A stretch of DNA of 64,000 nucleotides from Gyromitra esculenta (GCA_038503075.1 JBCAML010000004.1:1261149-1325148), one strand, 5' to 3'. Shown: positions 50,048 through 61,100, numbered from the stretch's first letter. A program made the numbers and translations. Notes: generated by a model not told the origin, from the letters alone.

Positions 50048-52426
50048 AGAGCTAATATAAACTCAATTATGGCGATTAATATGCCTGCTGAATCCGCATA
50101 TCTCGCGATCAATCCGCATTCTGCAAGACTGACAAATATTACCTAACAGGGGCCTGGGTGCTAGCGTATCCTTCACGATTTTAACGAATAAGCGGAGGAA
50201 TGCCACATTATAATCATCCAACTAGGGACTTGCCTTAGGTACGCTTTTTCTCGGGTTCCTAAAAACTTCACATTTTCTATTATTGACTGAATTCGTGCTA
50301 TAGAAGCTAGCGATGTCGATTCAATCGGATTTCATTTAAACACACCCTACAGTAGAGCCGCGTCACTTGCTACTCGGTCATTAAACTCGATCGTTATATG
50401 GAAGATCCTACCATTTACGATTTACAAGTAGCTTTCAATAATACACATTTCCTTCTGAATCTGTTAATTTTCTGAAATTAGAATTGATGCATTTTTTCCT
50501 TCAAGAAGTAAAAGCTAACAACAACTAGACAATATAGGATTAATACGTCGTCCATCGTTCATATCTGGTCTGTGCAAGTTATAGCAATCTCTTGTTACGC
50601 TTCTTTATCGAGTGTTTCGTTTTCCACGAATCAGCTAACCAAGATGCTGTAAAGAGGAAATTAAGTACGCTCAGGCCTATAAGCCTCGCCATCAGACACG
50701 AATACCAGACGGACGTAAGCACTAGTACTTCGGCTTTACAAAAGACACTTGATGGATGAGAAAGGGAGCTGATAGTGGGATCAGAATATATTGGAGATAG
50801 GAGTATATTCAGGCTATATTTATGACTGGAGCATCTGGGCTCAGAAGTGGTCAATAAGACGGTTAAAAGTTCGATGATGAAAGAATTCACAAAACGAGAG
50901 TGAAGGATTTTTTATTTGGTTTGCACAAAAAGTGGTTTATGATATATTTAGTTGACACTACGAAATATTGTTTCTGTTCTATTCGCTATCGCTTCGTTTC
51001 GAGGTTACAAAATTCTAGAAAAGCGGATTAACAGCCGATATTCAAGAGGTTTATACTTTCCTTGCTGACCATGGATCCTGCAGTGATGTGAGTGATTCAT
51101 CCTTGTGTGCTGTTCGGGAAGTCTGAAAAGTATCAAATTCGCTCCAACTCTGATGCCGCTCTGACGTGAGAATAGCGCGTGTTTTTCGTTCGGAATATCA
51201 AGTTAAATGCTGATATTTGTGCAAAACTAGGGCTCTAGAATTCCAGAAGATTTCGTGGAAAAGCGGATGCTTTGTGTTTTTAAGATCACGATTAGGTGTA
51301 TATTTGTGGTATCGGTTCGGGGGCTGGGCTCTGTACTCAAAGGCCAGATGTCCGTCAAGGTTTGGGTCAAGTGCAGAGGTTGAGTACGTATAATCAAGGA
51401 GTACTTGAGATTAATGCAGAAGAAATTATTATGGGTTAGTGCATTTCGACTACTTTTTTTTGGAGATTTGAGCGGTGTTATTAGGCTGGCATAGTACATG
51501 AATCGATGTTGGGGATTACACATGTTAGTGCGCAGTGGCTTTTCATGAGTTGAAGTTTCATAATAAGTACAGCCTCTGGTAGAATTATTGTAGAATTGTG
51601 GCAACTCAGGATCTAAAGCTTTTATTGGTCTTTCGGGTTCGTCGGAGAGATTTTAGCTGTGGTATTGACTGCTTGGGTGTTCGCTTACTCTTGTTTTTCT
51701 AAAATAATTCTACCAGAGGCTGTAATAGCTTAATTCCCTGGGTGTTATTCATCCAGTAGTGGCGGCAAGGGTTAGACGGTAATGGTTAGACCAATATCCG
51801 TATTGGTGCATGTACATTAATACCTGATTCTTGGCAGACAAAGGCAATCGTTCAAATCCCCGCCAATCCATTTTTGATTGCGGAGTAAAGTTGATGGCCA
51901 CGGTTTCTGCAGTAAAAAACTATCTGAGCTTTCCACAAACAATTCCCGACCTTCTCAGGTATTTTTCAGTCCCTATTTATTCGGAATAAATTATTCTGTG
52001 CTTATTTATCTTAGTTTAAGGGCGACGCAAAGAAAATGTAGTTTGCCATTGGCCTCCTCACCAAAAGATCGGGCAAATAAGTCGATATACTCTTATCCTA
52101 GGGAGAAACATCTGCCAAAAATTCAAGTGCTATGTATCTAAAAGACTTTCTAACCTTTTTAGTGATTTGGTCGACGAATTTGTCGCGGCCCACCAATGGC
52201 CTAGGTCTGGCTCTTCGCTACTACGTGTTTGCTCCGTATATGTAGGGATAGTTCAAATCTCTCAGCTATTCAAAGATGCGGAGACTTACAACCCGAAAGG
52301 GAAAATATATAGTGGGTTTTGATCTGCCCCTCTTTCATCTTATAACTTAATCACAGTCGCCTGGGATTTTCGACACCATCCTTCCTACCGCATATTTTCC
52401 CCTTCTATCACAAATTCATACTCCAA
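50048..52426. other. Intergenic stretch upstream of the orphan gene, one MITE
   Basis: No gene supported. It contains the MITE at 51568-51724. Nearest the next gene there is TATATAG at about 52307 and a C/T-rich leader (52360-52425) directly before the ATG at 52427, consistent with a fungal promoter. Confidence 0.45.
51568..51724. mobile_element. MITE, TA target duplication, family H
   Basis: 157 bp bounded by TA. The inverted ends CAGCCTCTGGTAGAATTATT are identical over 20 bases and continue with one mismatch to about 26. There is no coding frame. Termini starting CAG and a TA duplication are typical of Tc1/mariner-derived elements. Confidence 0.85.
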
Positions 52427-53493
52427 ATGGCGTTTCCGCTGCCAATAATTAATTGGCTTGAAAACAATGAAGCTCTTACTTATCGACTAGTGTTAGAGAT
52501 GCTGAACAATGATGGAGTCCGCGAAGCCCTTTGGCTAATACGTGGTAATCCAGTGGCCAGCAAAATTCAGAAGAAAATGGCGGTAGGTGTCCTGGTGAGA
52601 GAGTTGTTCGCCGAGGACCCGCATCTTGATGTTCGTTTTGAGTACTACTGTGCTGCTGTGATGGAGCGCATCAAGGTAATAAGGAGTAAGTTCAGCTATC
52701 GGAGAAAGACAGTGAAAAAAAAGATATCCACTTGGGAAGTTTCAGTAGCTAGCGATATACGAGTGGAGGCTTTCTGGGGTAAGTTGTGTCTTGAAATCCA
52801 TCTATGTCTAATTTTTTTTCATTCTATTCCATTGATCGTGCATATGACTAATGCTCCTGTTACTCTGTGTGGCAGAGAGAACTATGGGGAAATGTTACTA
52901 TTTCCGAATCCTTGCCTTTTTCAACGGGGATATCGATGAATGCGAAATTGGGAAAACCCCAGACACCGACGATCATCTTGTTGATGATATGCCAGAGGAG
53001 GTCATCTGCACGGATCCCATCGAAGAGGAGAGCGATACAGAATCGAGGGGGGAAGAAGAAGAGTCGGATGGCGAGATGGCGTGGGATGAAAAATCAGAGG
53101 CTGAAGAGAGAGCACTGGGAAGGGTGATCCCAAATAGCGATGAAATTGATCATAAACCTGGCTCGGCTCATTTGGATAGCAAAATCCGCCCTCCTTTATC
53201 TACGGTAAGGTTTCGTCATTGAGATTGAATTATACGCTTCAAATTACTAAATCTTGCGGAACTAGGTTCATCAAAATATCCACCGTCAGAATCCTCAGTC
53301 AAACGCTCACTATCAGGTCTACCAGGAAAGATTTTCCCGTGATGCTTTTCCCGTCCCTGAGTCGAACGTTCGCAATGAAGGAATCAGAATTGGGCGCAAG
53401 GCCCAGGTGAAATGGCTGGAGTGGAAAGCATTTAAGAAGGATTTTCAAGGCCCAGCTCTTAGCTACGAACGCGGAAAGGCGCGTGCGGCGTAA
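52427..53493 (+). CDS. Orphan three-exon gene, 302 aa
   Basis: Exons 52427-52778, 52876-53204 and 53266-53493; introns of 97 nt (GTAAGT ... GGCAG) and 61 nt (GTAAGG ... ACTAG, with TACTAAA branch). All three exons are open only when spliced this way, and the total is 909 nt, a multiple of three. The N-terminus looks helical (MAFPLPIINWLENNEALTYR, then AVGVLVRELFAEDPHLDVRF). The middle is strongly acidic (residues ~150-200, rich in Glu/Asp). The C-terminus is basic and aromatic (KAQVKWLEWKAFKKDFQGP). Exon 3 lacks its own ATG, so it is easily missed. No domain is recognised. The acidic middle and basic tail might suggest a nuclear or chromatin-associated protein, but that is only a guess. It sits at the edge of repeat-rich DNA. 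Confidence 0.65.
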
Positions 53494-54861
53494 GTAGGAG
53501 ATATACGATGAAGAGTCGAATACGCCCTGCAGAGATTGGGAATGGCTTTGGATCGGAGAGGGGCGTACTAGAAGTCAGTTAAGAAGCTTAAGGGCCGGCT
53601 GTAATGATTAGCAGGGGATGTCGCTTAGCATAGGGGGATACTTTAGCCGTACGCGTTTTCGTCCGTTCTAGTTATCACAGCTTAGTTTCTCGTACAGTAC
53701 GTTTTAAACGATGATCGCGTGCCATAAATTCAGTAGCTTAAGGGCAGCGCTAAGTAATTGAGTGAAACAACGCTATTGATGTCAATAGCTCGATATCCTG
53801 AGTCATGCACTGCTGCCGGTCATTACTTCTATTAGTGGCCACAGCTTAGCAGTACTGAGAATATAGGGCTTTTGTGGATCAGATCGAACTCGCAATTACT
53901 CTCTATTCACTCTCGCTGTTTATAGCTAAGGATAGTCCGCCTTTTCTATCTTCGGCCTCATGATCGCGCCATCGTCTTTCTACCTAAGCCCTGGGTTCTG
54001 CACTTGCATACGCTGCTCGCTCGAAGACCTAGATCTCAAAATCTGGTCTACAGATGTTGAGTGCTGTAGTATTCCCTAGAAATGGCCATTGAGGAGCTTA
54101 GATAGCGAGGGCTCGGGGTGGCTTCGGGTATTGAGAAATGCTCCTGATATTCCTATACTGTTGCGTGACACGGCATAGCTGCGATAGCCTAAATTCCTCC
54201 CTAGCTTAACATAAGTTATCTGTATTAAAAGTAAGTATGTATATTTGATAGCTAGGTGCTGTAGCTGGTAGACTATTCTCGGTGCTATTACACATGCTGC
54301 ATCTCAACTGATGAGCTTAGGTATTACTACACACTTCGTGTCTAGGGGCTTGAGAGCTACGTTGGGGCAGGCAGAAACACAATGTACCGGAATACCGACG
54401 GTAGGATTTCCTGCTTGACCGATACAGTGGCCATATTTCTTGCTTTTAGTTATATATAGCTTCAGACTACAGCGTGTCAGCACTTCAAATCCACTGAAGG
54501 CCGTAGGCCGAGGCTGGAAAATCTTCACAAATGTCTTTTCAGAACATCATCAGTTTTAATTCAACTGAAGATCAATTTAACAAGGGGTGAGAGAGAAAAC
54601 AGAAAGTTTCAACCGAACCAGCACTGGTTAGGAGAAACGCCATCATAAGATATCGATGTTTGTTCTTAATCAAGCGCACATAAGACATAATGGCTCATAA
54701 ACACACAAAGCACGTATGTGCTTTTCTCTGAACGACACACAGGTGTTTCCAGAAAACAGGCAGCGGTAAAATATATCAGCAAGGAACAATTGAACTGCCA
54801 AAAAACAATGGAGAGAGGCTAAAAGAAATAGGGTACACGAAGGCACCTACATATATAAATC
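53494..54861. other. Intergenic stretch, no supported gene
   Basis: 3' flanks of the orphan gene (+) and the pseudogene (-). A 74-codon minus-strand frame at 54304-54528 has several Cys/His residues (KKYGHC ... HCVSACP) but no exon partner, and is left out. Confidence 0.45.
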
Positions 54862-55535
54862 CTAAAGTGCATCGTAGGAAGTAGTAGTCTCCATGCCCTT
54901 CGGTTTTGTCATCCGCTGGTAGAACCCCGTGAATCTGCGCAAGCTCCTAGCTCCATGGATCCACTTAGTCGACAACTCACTTAGCGGCCTAGCGCCTTCG
55001 TCTGTAATAAACATGATCTTAACGCCCTTATAGGCACTATTTGAGGTGATTGCCTTTTTCACACCCGTAGCAGCTCTAATACTCGCAGACTTAAGTTTAA
55101 GCGAGATAGTAGCTTGCTTATCGCCTTCCTTTTCATCGGTCTTCGCTTCCATAGATTCAGAGGTGATATTAGAAACGTGTAGGTATTTCTTTACACCGTC
55201 TAGGAGCTTCGATTTAGCCACGATCACTAGAAGCTAGATGATGAGAAGACATCTGGTGGCCTTTCCGTTGTTGATAGCACTCTAGATATCACCAGACAGA
55301 TGATCGTATCCACCACAACGAGAGCCAATGTAAGCCGTGAAAGAAGGTGGAGCTTCGAAATATTCAAAGCTAATCCAATAAATTCCACCTAGTCTGTTAG
55401 TGAAACACTTATATATGCGGACAGACCCCGTTAATAAGAAGTCAACAGCAACGTTGGTATGGGCACTGTTATGTTGCATGCGAATATTTCTGATTGTCTC
55501 TCCACGGATATTGGAGCAAACTTCGCTTAGCGTAA
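54862..55535 (-). pseudogene. Pseudogene with in-frame TAG stops, RRM-like protein suspected
   Basis: One minus-strand frame runs from about 55535 to 54862 and is broken only by TAG codons: at 55282-55284, about 12 residues after YDHLSGDI's neighbours at 55234-55236, and at the upstream edge (~55535-55537). Coding character continues across them: PTVTLSEVCSNIRGETIRN before the first, SAINNGKATRCLLII between, and LLDGVKKYLHVSNITSES after. No indel shifts the frame. The order (SEVCSNIRG, an AVDF-like strand, then GKATRCLLI) recalls RRM-like proteins of ascomycetes, from memory and weakly. A lone 121-codon ORF (54862-55227) is the tail of this sequence and should not be taken as a separate gene. 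TAG arises from CAG or TGG by C-to-T or G-to-A change, as in RIP. Confidence 0.6.
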
Positions 55536-55621
55536 CCGTGGGCTACGGCGGGTCATTTGTATGAAAGTGCAGAAAGAATAGGTAACCGACCAAGACCGGG
55601 TAACAATGGGCTTGGGTACAT

Positions 55622-56182
55622 ATGCAGAGAAACCATCAGAACACGGATTTTCCACAAGCAAACAACACGCGCTTCGTCAATATGCAACCCAAAACCTATC
55701 CCTGCCCAGCAACTGGCTGCCCCTCCTCTTTTACCTCTCAGAAGGGTGTTAGGGAACATGTTATCAGAGAATATAATTACTTTTTAAAAGTGATATCATA
55801 CATGCAACTGGATGAGAAATCTAAGAAGGCTATCAATTTGCGGGTGAATGCAACAGGAAGGCGCTGTGGGGTATACTGCATTGCACATAGAAGAGTGTGG
55901 AAACAACTTTATGGTAAATAAAATAAAATAACTTGAACTAGTGGTTAATTTTTCGCTAACATTAATTTAGATCCAGATCTACCGAAAACACCCAAAACAG
56001 AGAGGCAAAAAAATGCTGCAACCAAATACAGGAAATCACACCAGGAGGAGACCCAGAATAGGGTCAAATTGAGTAAATTGAGAGCTAAAGCCAAAAAATC
56101 GGGACTTGAAGGAGAGCAGGCAGAGGAAGAAGCACAAAAATGGTTTAAGGAATGGACGGAAGTTAGGGCAAAAAAATTGTAA
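55622..56182 (+). CDS. Zinc-finger-like two-exon protein, 147-167 aa
   Basis: Exons (55622 or 55682)-55913 and 55971-56182 with a 57-nt intron (GTAAAT, branch CGCTAAC, acceptor TTTAG). Splicing joins WKQLYD to PDLPKTPKTERQ and opens a further 69 codons to TAA. ATG 55682 (MQPKTYPCP) is preferred; ATG 55622 adds 20 polar residues. Near the N-terminus YPCPATGCPSSFTSQKGVRE followed by H looks like the first half of a C2H2 finger (C-x4-C-x12-H), but the second His is not in the standard place. A second Cys/His group follows (GRRCGVYCIAHRRVW). Exon 2 is an amphipathic, Lys/Glu-rich helix. It could bind nucleic acid, but family and role are unknown. The next gene, with a Clr5 domain, starts 228 bp downstream on the same strand. 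Confidence 0.65.
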
Positions 56183-56348
56183 CACTGAAAGTGTGATGTG
56201 AAGTTGACAGGAGTGGGTAATTGTCAGAATTAGAATAATATGAGTGAGATTTCCTGGTAACCGACCGGAAGAAATCATAATTTGGCGTATTGGAAACAAT
56301 TATTGAGTGTATTTTATAAAAAAAAGGGTTTTACAGCGCACAAAAGTC

Positions 56349-56356
56349 TATAAAAG
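56349..56356 (+). promoter_or_regulatory. TATA box of the Clr5-domain gene
   Basis: TATAAAAG lies 54 bases upstream of the ATG at 56410, in the right orientation and at a suitable distance for a fungal TATA promoter. Confidence 0.5.
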
Positions 56357-56409
56357 GTGTCACATCCACCGTTAATTATCACATTATCTTTATTCACCTT
56401 TTTATCAAA

Positions 56410-57003
56410 ATGCCTAAACTTCTACCCTGGGATGAACATAAGGAAGAACTTTATTCTCTCTATATCATTCAAAATCGGATACTAAAAGACATTATTATAT
56501 TTATGAATACGTCGTATGGATTTCAACCCAGGTATATTATTTAACTCCTATATTTCGTAGCTTTTTAATTCTAAACACCCTTCTACAATAGCAAACGAGC
56601 ATACAAATCACGCTTTGAACAATGGGAATTCTATAAACATAGAAGCCATCACGCTCCACTCCATGAAGATTCAAAACTAGTAGGGCTTATATCCGATTTT
56701 TATAAGTGTAATATGGCTTCCAAAAGCATTCTTTGGTGTCTTGCTTTACACCAGTATCACTTGACAGCAATTCAACTCCGAGATCTATGGCTCCATCCCT
56801 CTTTACGCCTATTAATGGGAACTGGGCGAACATTGGAGGCGCATACAAATGCAAAAGACATGGCTGAAGAATATGTTCGGAAACATCTACTCAGTGGTCA
56901 GGCAATTCAATTTGGGCGCACTTATGCTTTAACAAATATACTCTCACGGTTTAGTCTCTCGTTAAGCCCTTCAGTATCCCTGAAGGAAAGCAGTGCTACT
57001 TAA
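56410..57003 (+). pseudogene. Clr5-domain gene interrupted by a retrotransposon LTR
   Basis: Exon 1 56410-56531, intron 56532-56591 (GTATAT ... AATAG), exon 2 from 56592. The first ~55 residues (MPKLLPWDEHKEELYSLYII, then LKDIIIFMNTSYGF and AYKSRFEQWEFYKH) match the Clr5 domain, a fungal N-terminal domain with W, LY, YGF and W anchors. A helical region follows (LWCLALHQYHLTAIQLRDLW; AKDMAEEYVRKHLL). Host coding sequence ends at 56941, where an LTR begins (TCTCACGG at 56942). The frame then runs 20 codons into the LTR and stops at 57003. The rest of the gene, if it survives, lies beyond 64000. The domain is named after S. pombe Clr5; the biochemical role is not established here. The copy is probably non-functional unless the fused product is tolerated. 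Confidence 0.8.
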
Positions 57004-57345
57004 GCGAGATTCTAACTCGTTCGAAGAGTGCGATGTTTCTACAAGTTCCACGAGGAGTCTACTTCAAGGCGAAGTAGCGGCGATATTTCACTGCGACAGC
57101 GAAGGTTCTGAGGTAGAACCAAGATAGTATTTCAGCGATTACAGTAGAAGGTAAACGAGAACGTTGCTTAAGGAAAGAAGAAGAAGAACAAGAACGACTG
57201 AAATCCATCGCTTAAATACCCCGCTTTCTTTAACAAAACTTATAACCGAAAGATAACCGAACAACAAAGAGATTGTACAACCATCCAAACAACAATACAA
57301 CCAGCAACCAAACCACGATTCATTACCCAAAATCAATTCATGAAA
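56942..57345 (-). repeat. 3' LTR of element 3 (oldest element)
   Basis: 404 bp from TCTCACGG to TCATGAAA on the plus strand, homologous throughout to the LTRs of element 1, with many substitutions and small indels. The block AACGTTGCTTAAGG and the ATTTAAG TATA-like motif are kept. The host sequence just outside is TATAC (56937-56941), the expected left target duplication; its partner must lie right of the window. Orientation is the same as element 1. Confidence 0.8.
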
Positions 57346-57649
57346 GTAGCTCCCCCCTTCAAGCGTGAGCTCCTGCGAACACTAGGAGTAACCAACGTCG
57401 GGATAGCTAGAAATTTTCCAGTGCCGAAGTATCTGCAAGGTCTTCAGCGGGTTCCCAGGTAGGGTGAGCATAACCGGTCCATTCAACGAGGTATTGTTGT
57501 TTTTTGCGATATGTGCGTTGATCCAAGATTTCCTCGATATAATATTCTTCTTGGTCATTGACAATAACCGGCGCCGGTGGAGGAATGATTTGTCCTGGGA
57601 GAGCGTCATGGGCCGCAGGTTTCAATAGAGAAACATGGAAGACAGGTTG
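57346..57649 (-). pseudogene. Element 3 pol fragment, C-terminal part with chromodomain
   Basis: Minus-strand sequence coding VFHVSLLKPAAHDALPG, then a chromodomain (EEYYIEEILDQRTYRKKQQY, LVEWTGYAHPTWEPAEDL) and a tail RRSSRLKGGATF. It is about 80 percent identical in protein to the end of element 1's pol. A TAG after LENF and a one-base shift near 57409 break the frame before the tail. The part upstream of VFHV continues at 63953-64000, on the far side of the inserted solo LTR and element 1. Confidence 0.8.
57645..57649. repeat. Left target duplication of solo LTR 2 (GGTTG)
   Basis: GGTTG precedes the solo LTR at its left end; GGGTG (63953-63957) follows it at the right end. They match at four of five bases. 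Removing the LTR and one copy makes the element 3 pol read KYHPVFHVS, the same as element 1. Confidence 0.65.
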
Positions 57650-57702
57650 TCTCACGGTTCGATCCCAGTCTAAGCCCTTCTGTATCCCAGAAGGTGAGCG
57701 GA
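57650..57702 (-). repeat. Solo LTR 2, left piece
   Basis: Begins TCTCACGGTTCG and runs to the GCGGA target site. It aligns with the first 53 bases of the element 1 LTR. It continues at 63586 after the element 1 insertion, giving an LTR of about 420 bp in total. Confidence 0.75.
57698..57702. repeat. Left target duplication of element 1 (GCGGA)
   Basis: GCGGA here and at 63581-63585 exactly flank the full-length element. Five bases is the usual duplication for Ty3/Gypsy integrases. Confidence 0.85.
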
Positions 57703-58118
57703 TCTCACGGTTCAGTCCCTCGTTAAGCCCTTCAGTATCCCTGAAGGTGAGCAGTGCTACTTAAGCGAGGTTACAACACGTTCGAGGAGTGCAGTGTTTC
57801 TACAAGTTCTAAGAGGGGTCTATCTCAAGGCGAGACAAGTGCAGCAAAGTGGACAGCGACGGCGAGGGTTCTGAGGTAGAACCGAGGTAGTATTCAACAA
57901 TTACAAGAGAAGGTAAACGAGAACGTTGCTTAAGGAAAGAAGAAGAGAAGAACACAAGCGACAAAGATCCATCTCTTAAATACCCCGCTTTTCGACCACT
58001 ATGACTCATGACTAAGAAATAACCGAAAGCAACCGAAGCACAATAACATTATACTCCGAAACTAAAACCGCAACCCCAATAATATCCTTGACCCGATTAC
58101 TCCTTTATATCCGTGAAA
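57703..58118 (-). repeat. 3' LTR of element 1 (416 bp)
   Basis: In element orientation it starts TTTCACGGATATAAAGG and ends ACCGTGAGA. The ends form an imperfect inverted repeat TTTCACGG/CCGTGAGA and lack the usual TG...CA. The last codons of pol (TFTDIKE and stop) lie within its first 22 bases. Confidence 0.9.
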
Positions 58119-61100
58119 GTAGCTCCCCTCTTCAAGCGTGAGCTCCTGCGAACATGAGGTATTTCCGTGGGAGTTACAATGAGAAATTGATCGAGGGCAG
58201 CAGTATCTTCGAGGTCTTCAGCCGGTTCCCAGGTGGGGTGAGCATAGCCGGTCCATTCAACGAGATATTGTTGTTTTCCACGGTAGATCCGTTGATCTAG
58301 AATTTTCTCGATATAATACTCTTGCTGGTCATTAACGACAACAGGGACAGGTGAAGGAATTACTTGACCAGGGAGAGCATCTTGGGCCGCGGGTTTCAAC
58401 AAAGAAACGTGAAAAACAGGATGGTATTTGACTGAACTCGGGAGGTCAATCTCATAGGCGAAAGAAGATACTATCCTCTTTATTGGGTATGGTCCCATCC
58501 ATTTCCAATCTAATTTCCTTGCATTACGAGTCGTTCGGATGTTCTTCATTGATATGAAGACTTGATCGTTCACTTGATACGCGGGGGCTGGTGTACGATG
58601 TTTATTCGTACTAATTTCCTGGATATCTTGGGCGACTCTTATCTGCGTCCGTAGGTAATCGTAGAGTTCTTGCATCGTTTTGCTGAATGAGGCAGCGTCC
58701 AGACTTTGCGCATTGGCTTGGGTTGGAAGGATCGTTGTATCGAAGCGGGGATGGTATCCATAGTTAGCGAAGAAGGGGGAAACTTTGGTACTAGCTGACT
58801 CCTGGTTGTTCGCCGAAAACTCAGCCATTGGTAACCACTTGTTCCAATCTCCTTGTTGATAGGACACATAGGAACGTAGGTATTGTTCCATGACGGCATT
58901 CAACCTCTCTGTTTGTCCATCGGTCTCAGGATGGAAGGCTGTTGACATTCGAGCTTGGATTCTAAGTCGTTGGCAGAGATTTTTCCAGAAGTAGGCGGTA
59001 AACTGAGTCCCTCGATCGGATGTGACATACGTCGGTAGGCCATGGAGTTTCCAGATGTGTTGCAGGTAAAGATCAGCTACTTCCCGGGAATTAACAGTAG
59101 TATTACACGGGATTAGATGCCGCATCTTTGATAGGCGATCAACAACCACCATGATAGCATCATAACCATCTGATTCCGGGAGGCCTGTAACAAAGTCCAT
59201 CGATATTTCTTGCCAGGGGCTGTTTGGGATGGGTAAGGGGCAGAGGACGCCTTGGGTCCGTTGAGTCGTAGGTTTTGCTTTCTGGCAGGTATGACAGTTA
59301 CGAACATATCTGCTGATTGATTCCCGCATTTTTGGCCAATAAAAGTTTCTCGAGAGAAGTTCAAAGGTCTTATCTCGTCCTGGGTGTCCTGCCGCTGGGG
59401 TATCATGATGTCTTCGGATGAGTTCAAGTCTGAGAGGGTCAAAGTCGGGGACATAGAAGCATTCTCGGTAACATAATAGGCCTTGAATGTTATTACATTC
59501 GCTCAGGGTGATCTCCTTTGACTGTTGTTCTTTATTTTCCAGTGCTGCGAGTATCTTTTGAGGAAATCCATCAGTATCATAACCTTTTTGAAAGAGTTCT
59601 ACGAGGGGGGCGTCCAATTCAGCGGCTTCATTTGATAAAGAAGCCGACAACAAACTTATCTTAGGGTCCACATTTTCCTTTTTCAATACCACTTGGCTTT
59701 GATGTGCCAATCTTTCATCCCCTTCCTTGGGAAGATCTCCTGATCTTCTGGTCAATGCGTCTGGCTTCCCTCCTTGACTACCTGGGCGATAAGTAATTAC
59801 GAAATCAAAACGGGAAAGATATTCGGCCCATCGTGCTTGTCGCCGATTCAGTTGTTTTGTACTCATAAAATACTCGAGGTTTTTATGGTCGCTGATTACA
59901 TCAATAGGGTGTTTGGAACCTTCGAGTTCCGGACGCCATTCCTCGAATACTCTAATGATGGCTAGTAGCTCCTTGTCGTATATCTCGTAATTGCATTCGG
60001 CGGGTGAATGTTTTTTCGAGAAAAATGCGACTGGGTGTAGGACTCCGGCGTCATTGTATTGGGAGAGTACTCCTCCGGATACGAAGTCCGAGGCATCTGT
60101 TTCCACAATAATCTTCTTGTCTGGGTCGAAGTGGATGAGGATGGGGGCAGTGGTAAAGGCATATTTGAGGTTTTCGAAAGCTATATCAGCTTCGACAGTC
60201 CACTCAAAGGCAATGCCTTTCTTGGTGAGGGCGGTAAGCGGGGTCGCCAGTTTGGAGAATCCTAGGATGAATCGTCGGTAGAAATTCGCAAATCCTAAAA
60301 ATGCTTGAACATCCTTTACACTCTTTGGTGTTCCCCATTCCCGGACGGCTTTGAGTTTCTCCTCGTCCATTCTGATGCCATCAGGGGTGAGGATGAGACC
60401 AAGGTACTTAGTAGTTTGTACCTCAAACTCGCATTTCTCCGGTTTTAACAGGATATCGTTGTCTTTAAGAGTTTGGAGGACCTTGCGGACGTGGATCTGA
60501 TGCTCCGCGAAGGAATCGCTGTAGATGAGAATGTCGTCCAGATAGGCAGTGCAGAATATATCTAGGTATTCCGTAAGGCAATCATTCACAAACCGTTGAA
60601 ATGTTCCGGGGGCATTTGTTAAACCGAAGGGCATAACCTGGTATTCATAAAGGCCGTACCGCGTGTGAAAGGCGGTCTTCCATTCGTCTCCCTCTGCAAT
60701 GCGCACTTGGTGGTATCCATCACGAAGGTCTAGTTTGGTGTACCATTGTGCTTTTGCAAGTCGGTCTAGGGTTTCGCGGATGAGGGGAGAGGTATAACGA
60801 TCCTTAACGGTAATGGCATTAAGGCCTCGATAGTCCACGCAAAGTCGTAGGGAACCGTCAGCTTTTTTGACAAATAGGACGGGGGATCCGGCTGGAGAAG
60901 AACTAGCCCGAATGAATCCCTTCTCGAGATTGTCTTCAATATACTTCTTCAAGACGATAAGCTCTTCTCGGGACATTCCATAAAGGGGTCCGAAAGGGGC
61001 ATCTTTTCCTTCCATCAGTTGTATTTTGTGGTCATATGAGCGGCGCGGGGGTAATCCTTGGGCTTTTACTTTGTCGAACATGTCTAGGAAGTCATGATAC

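Noticed and set aside
51759..51867. tRNA-like sequence (TGGCGG ... GTTCAAATCCCCGCCA)
   Set aside because: A T-loop-like GTTCAAATCC and a 6-bp acceptor-like pairing exist, but T and D stems do not form and the length (109 nt) would need an unplaced intron.
54862..55227. 121-codon minus-strand ORF as an independent gene
   Set aside because: Similar coding character continues upstream in the same frame beyond two TAG codons, so it is the tail of a pseudogene.
58639..60281. Several 60-113 codon frames inside pol
   Set aside because: They are shadow frames of the intact pol polyprotein.
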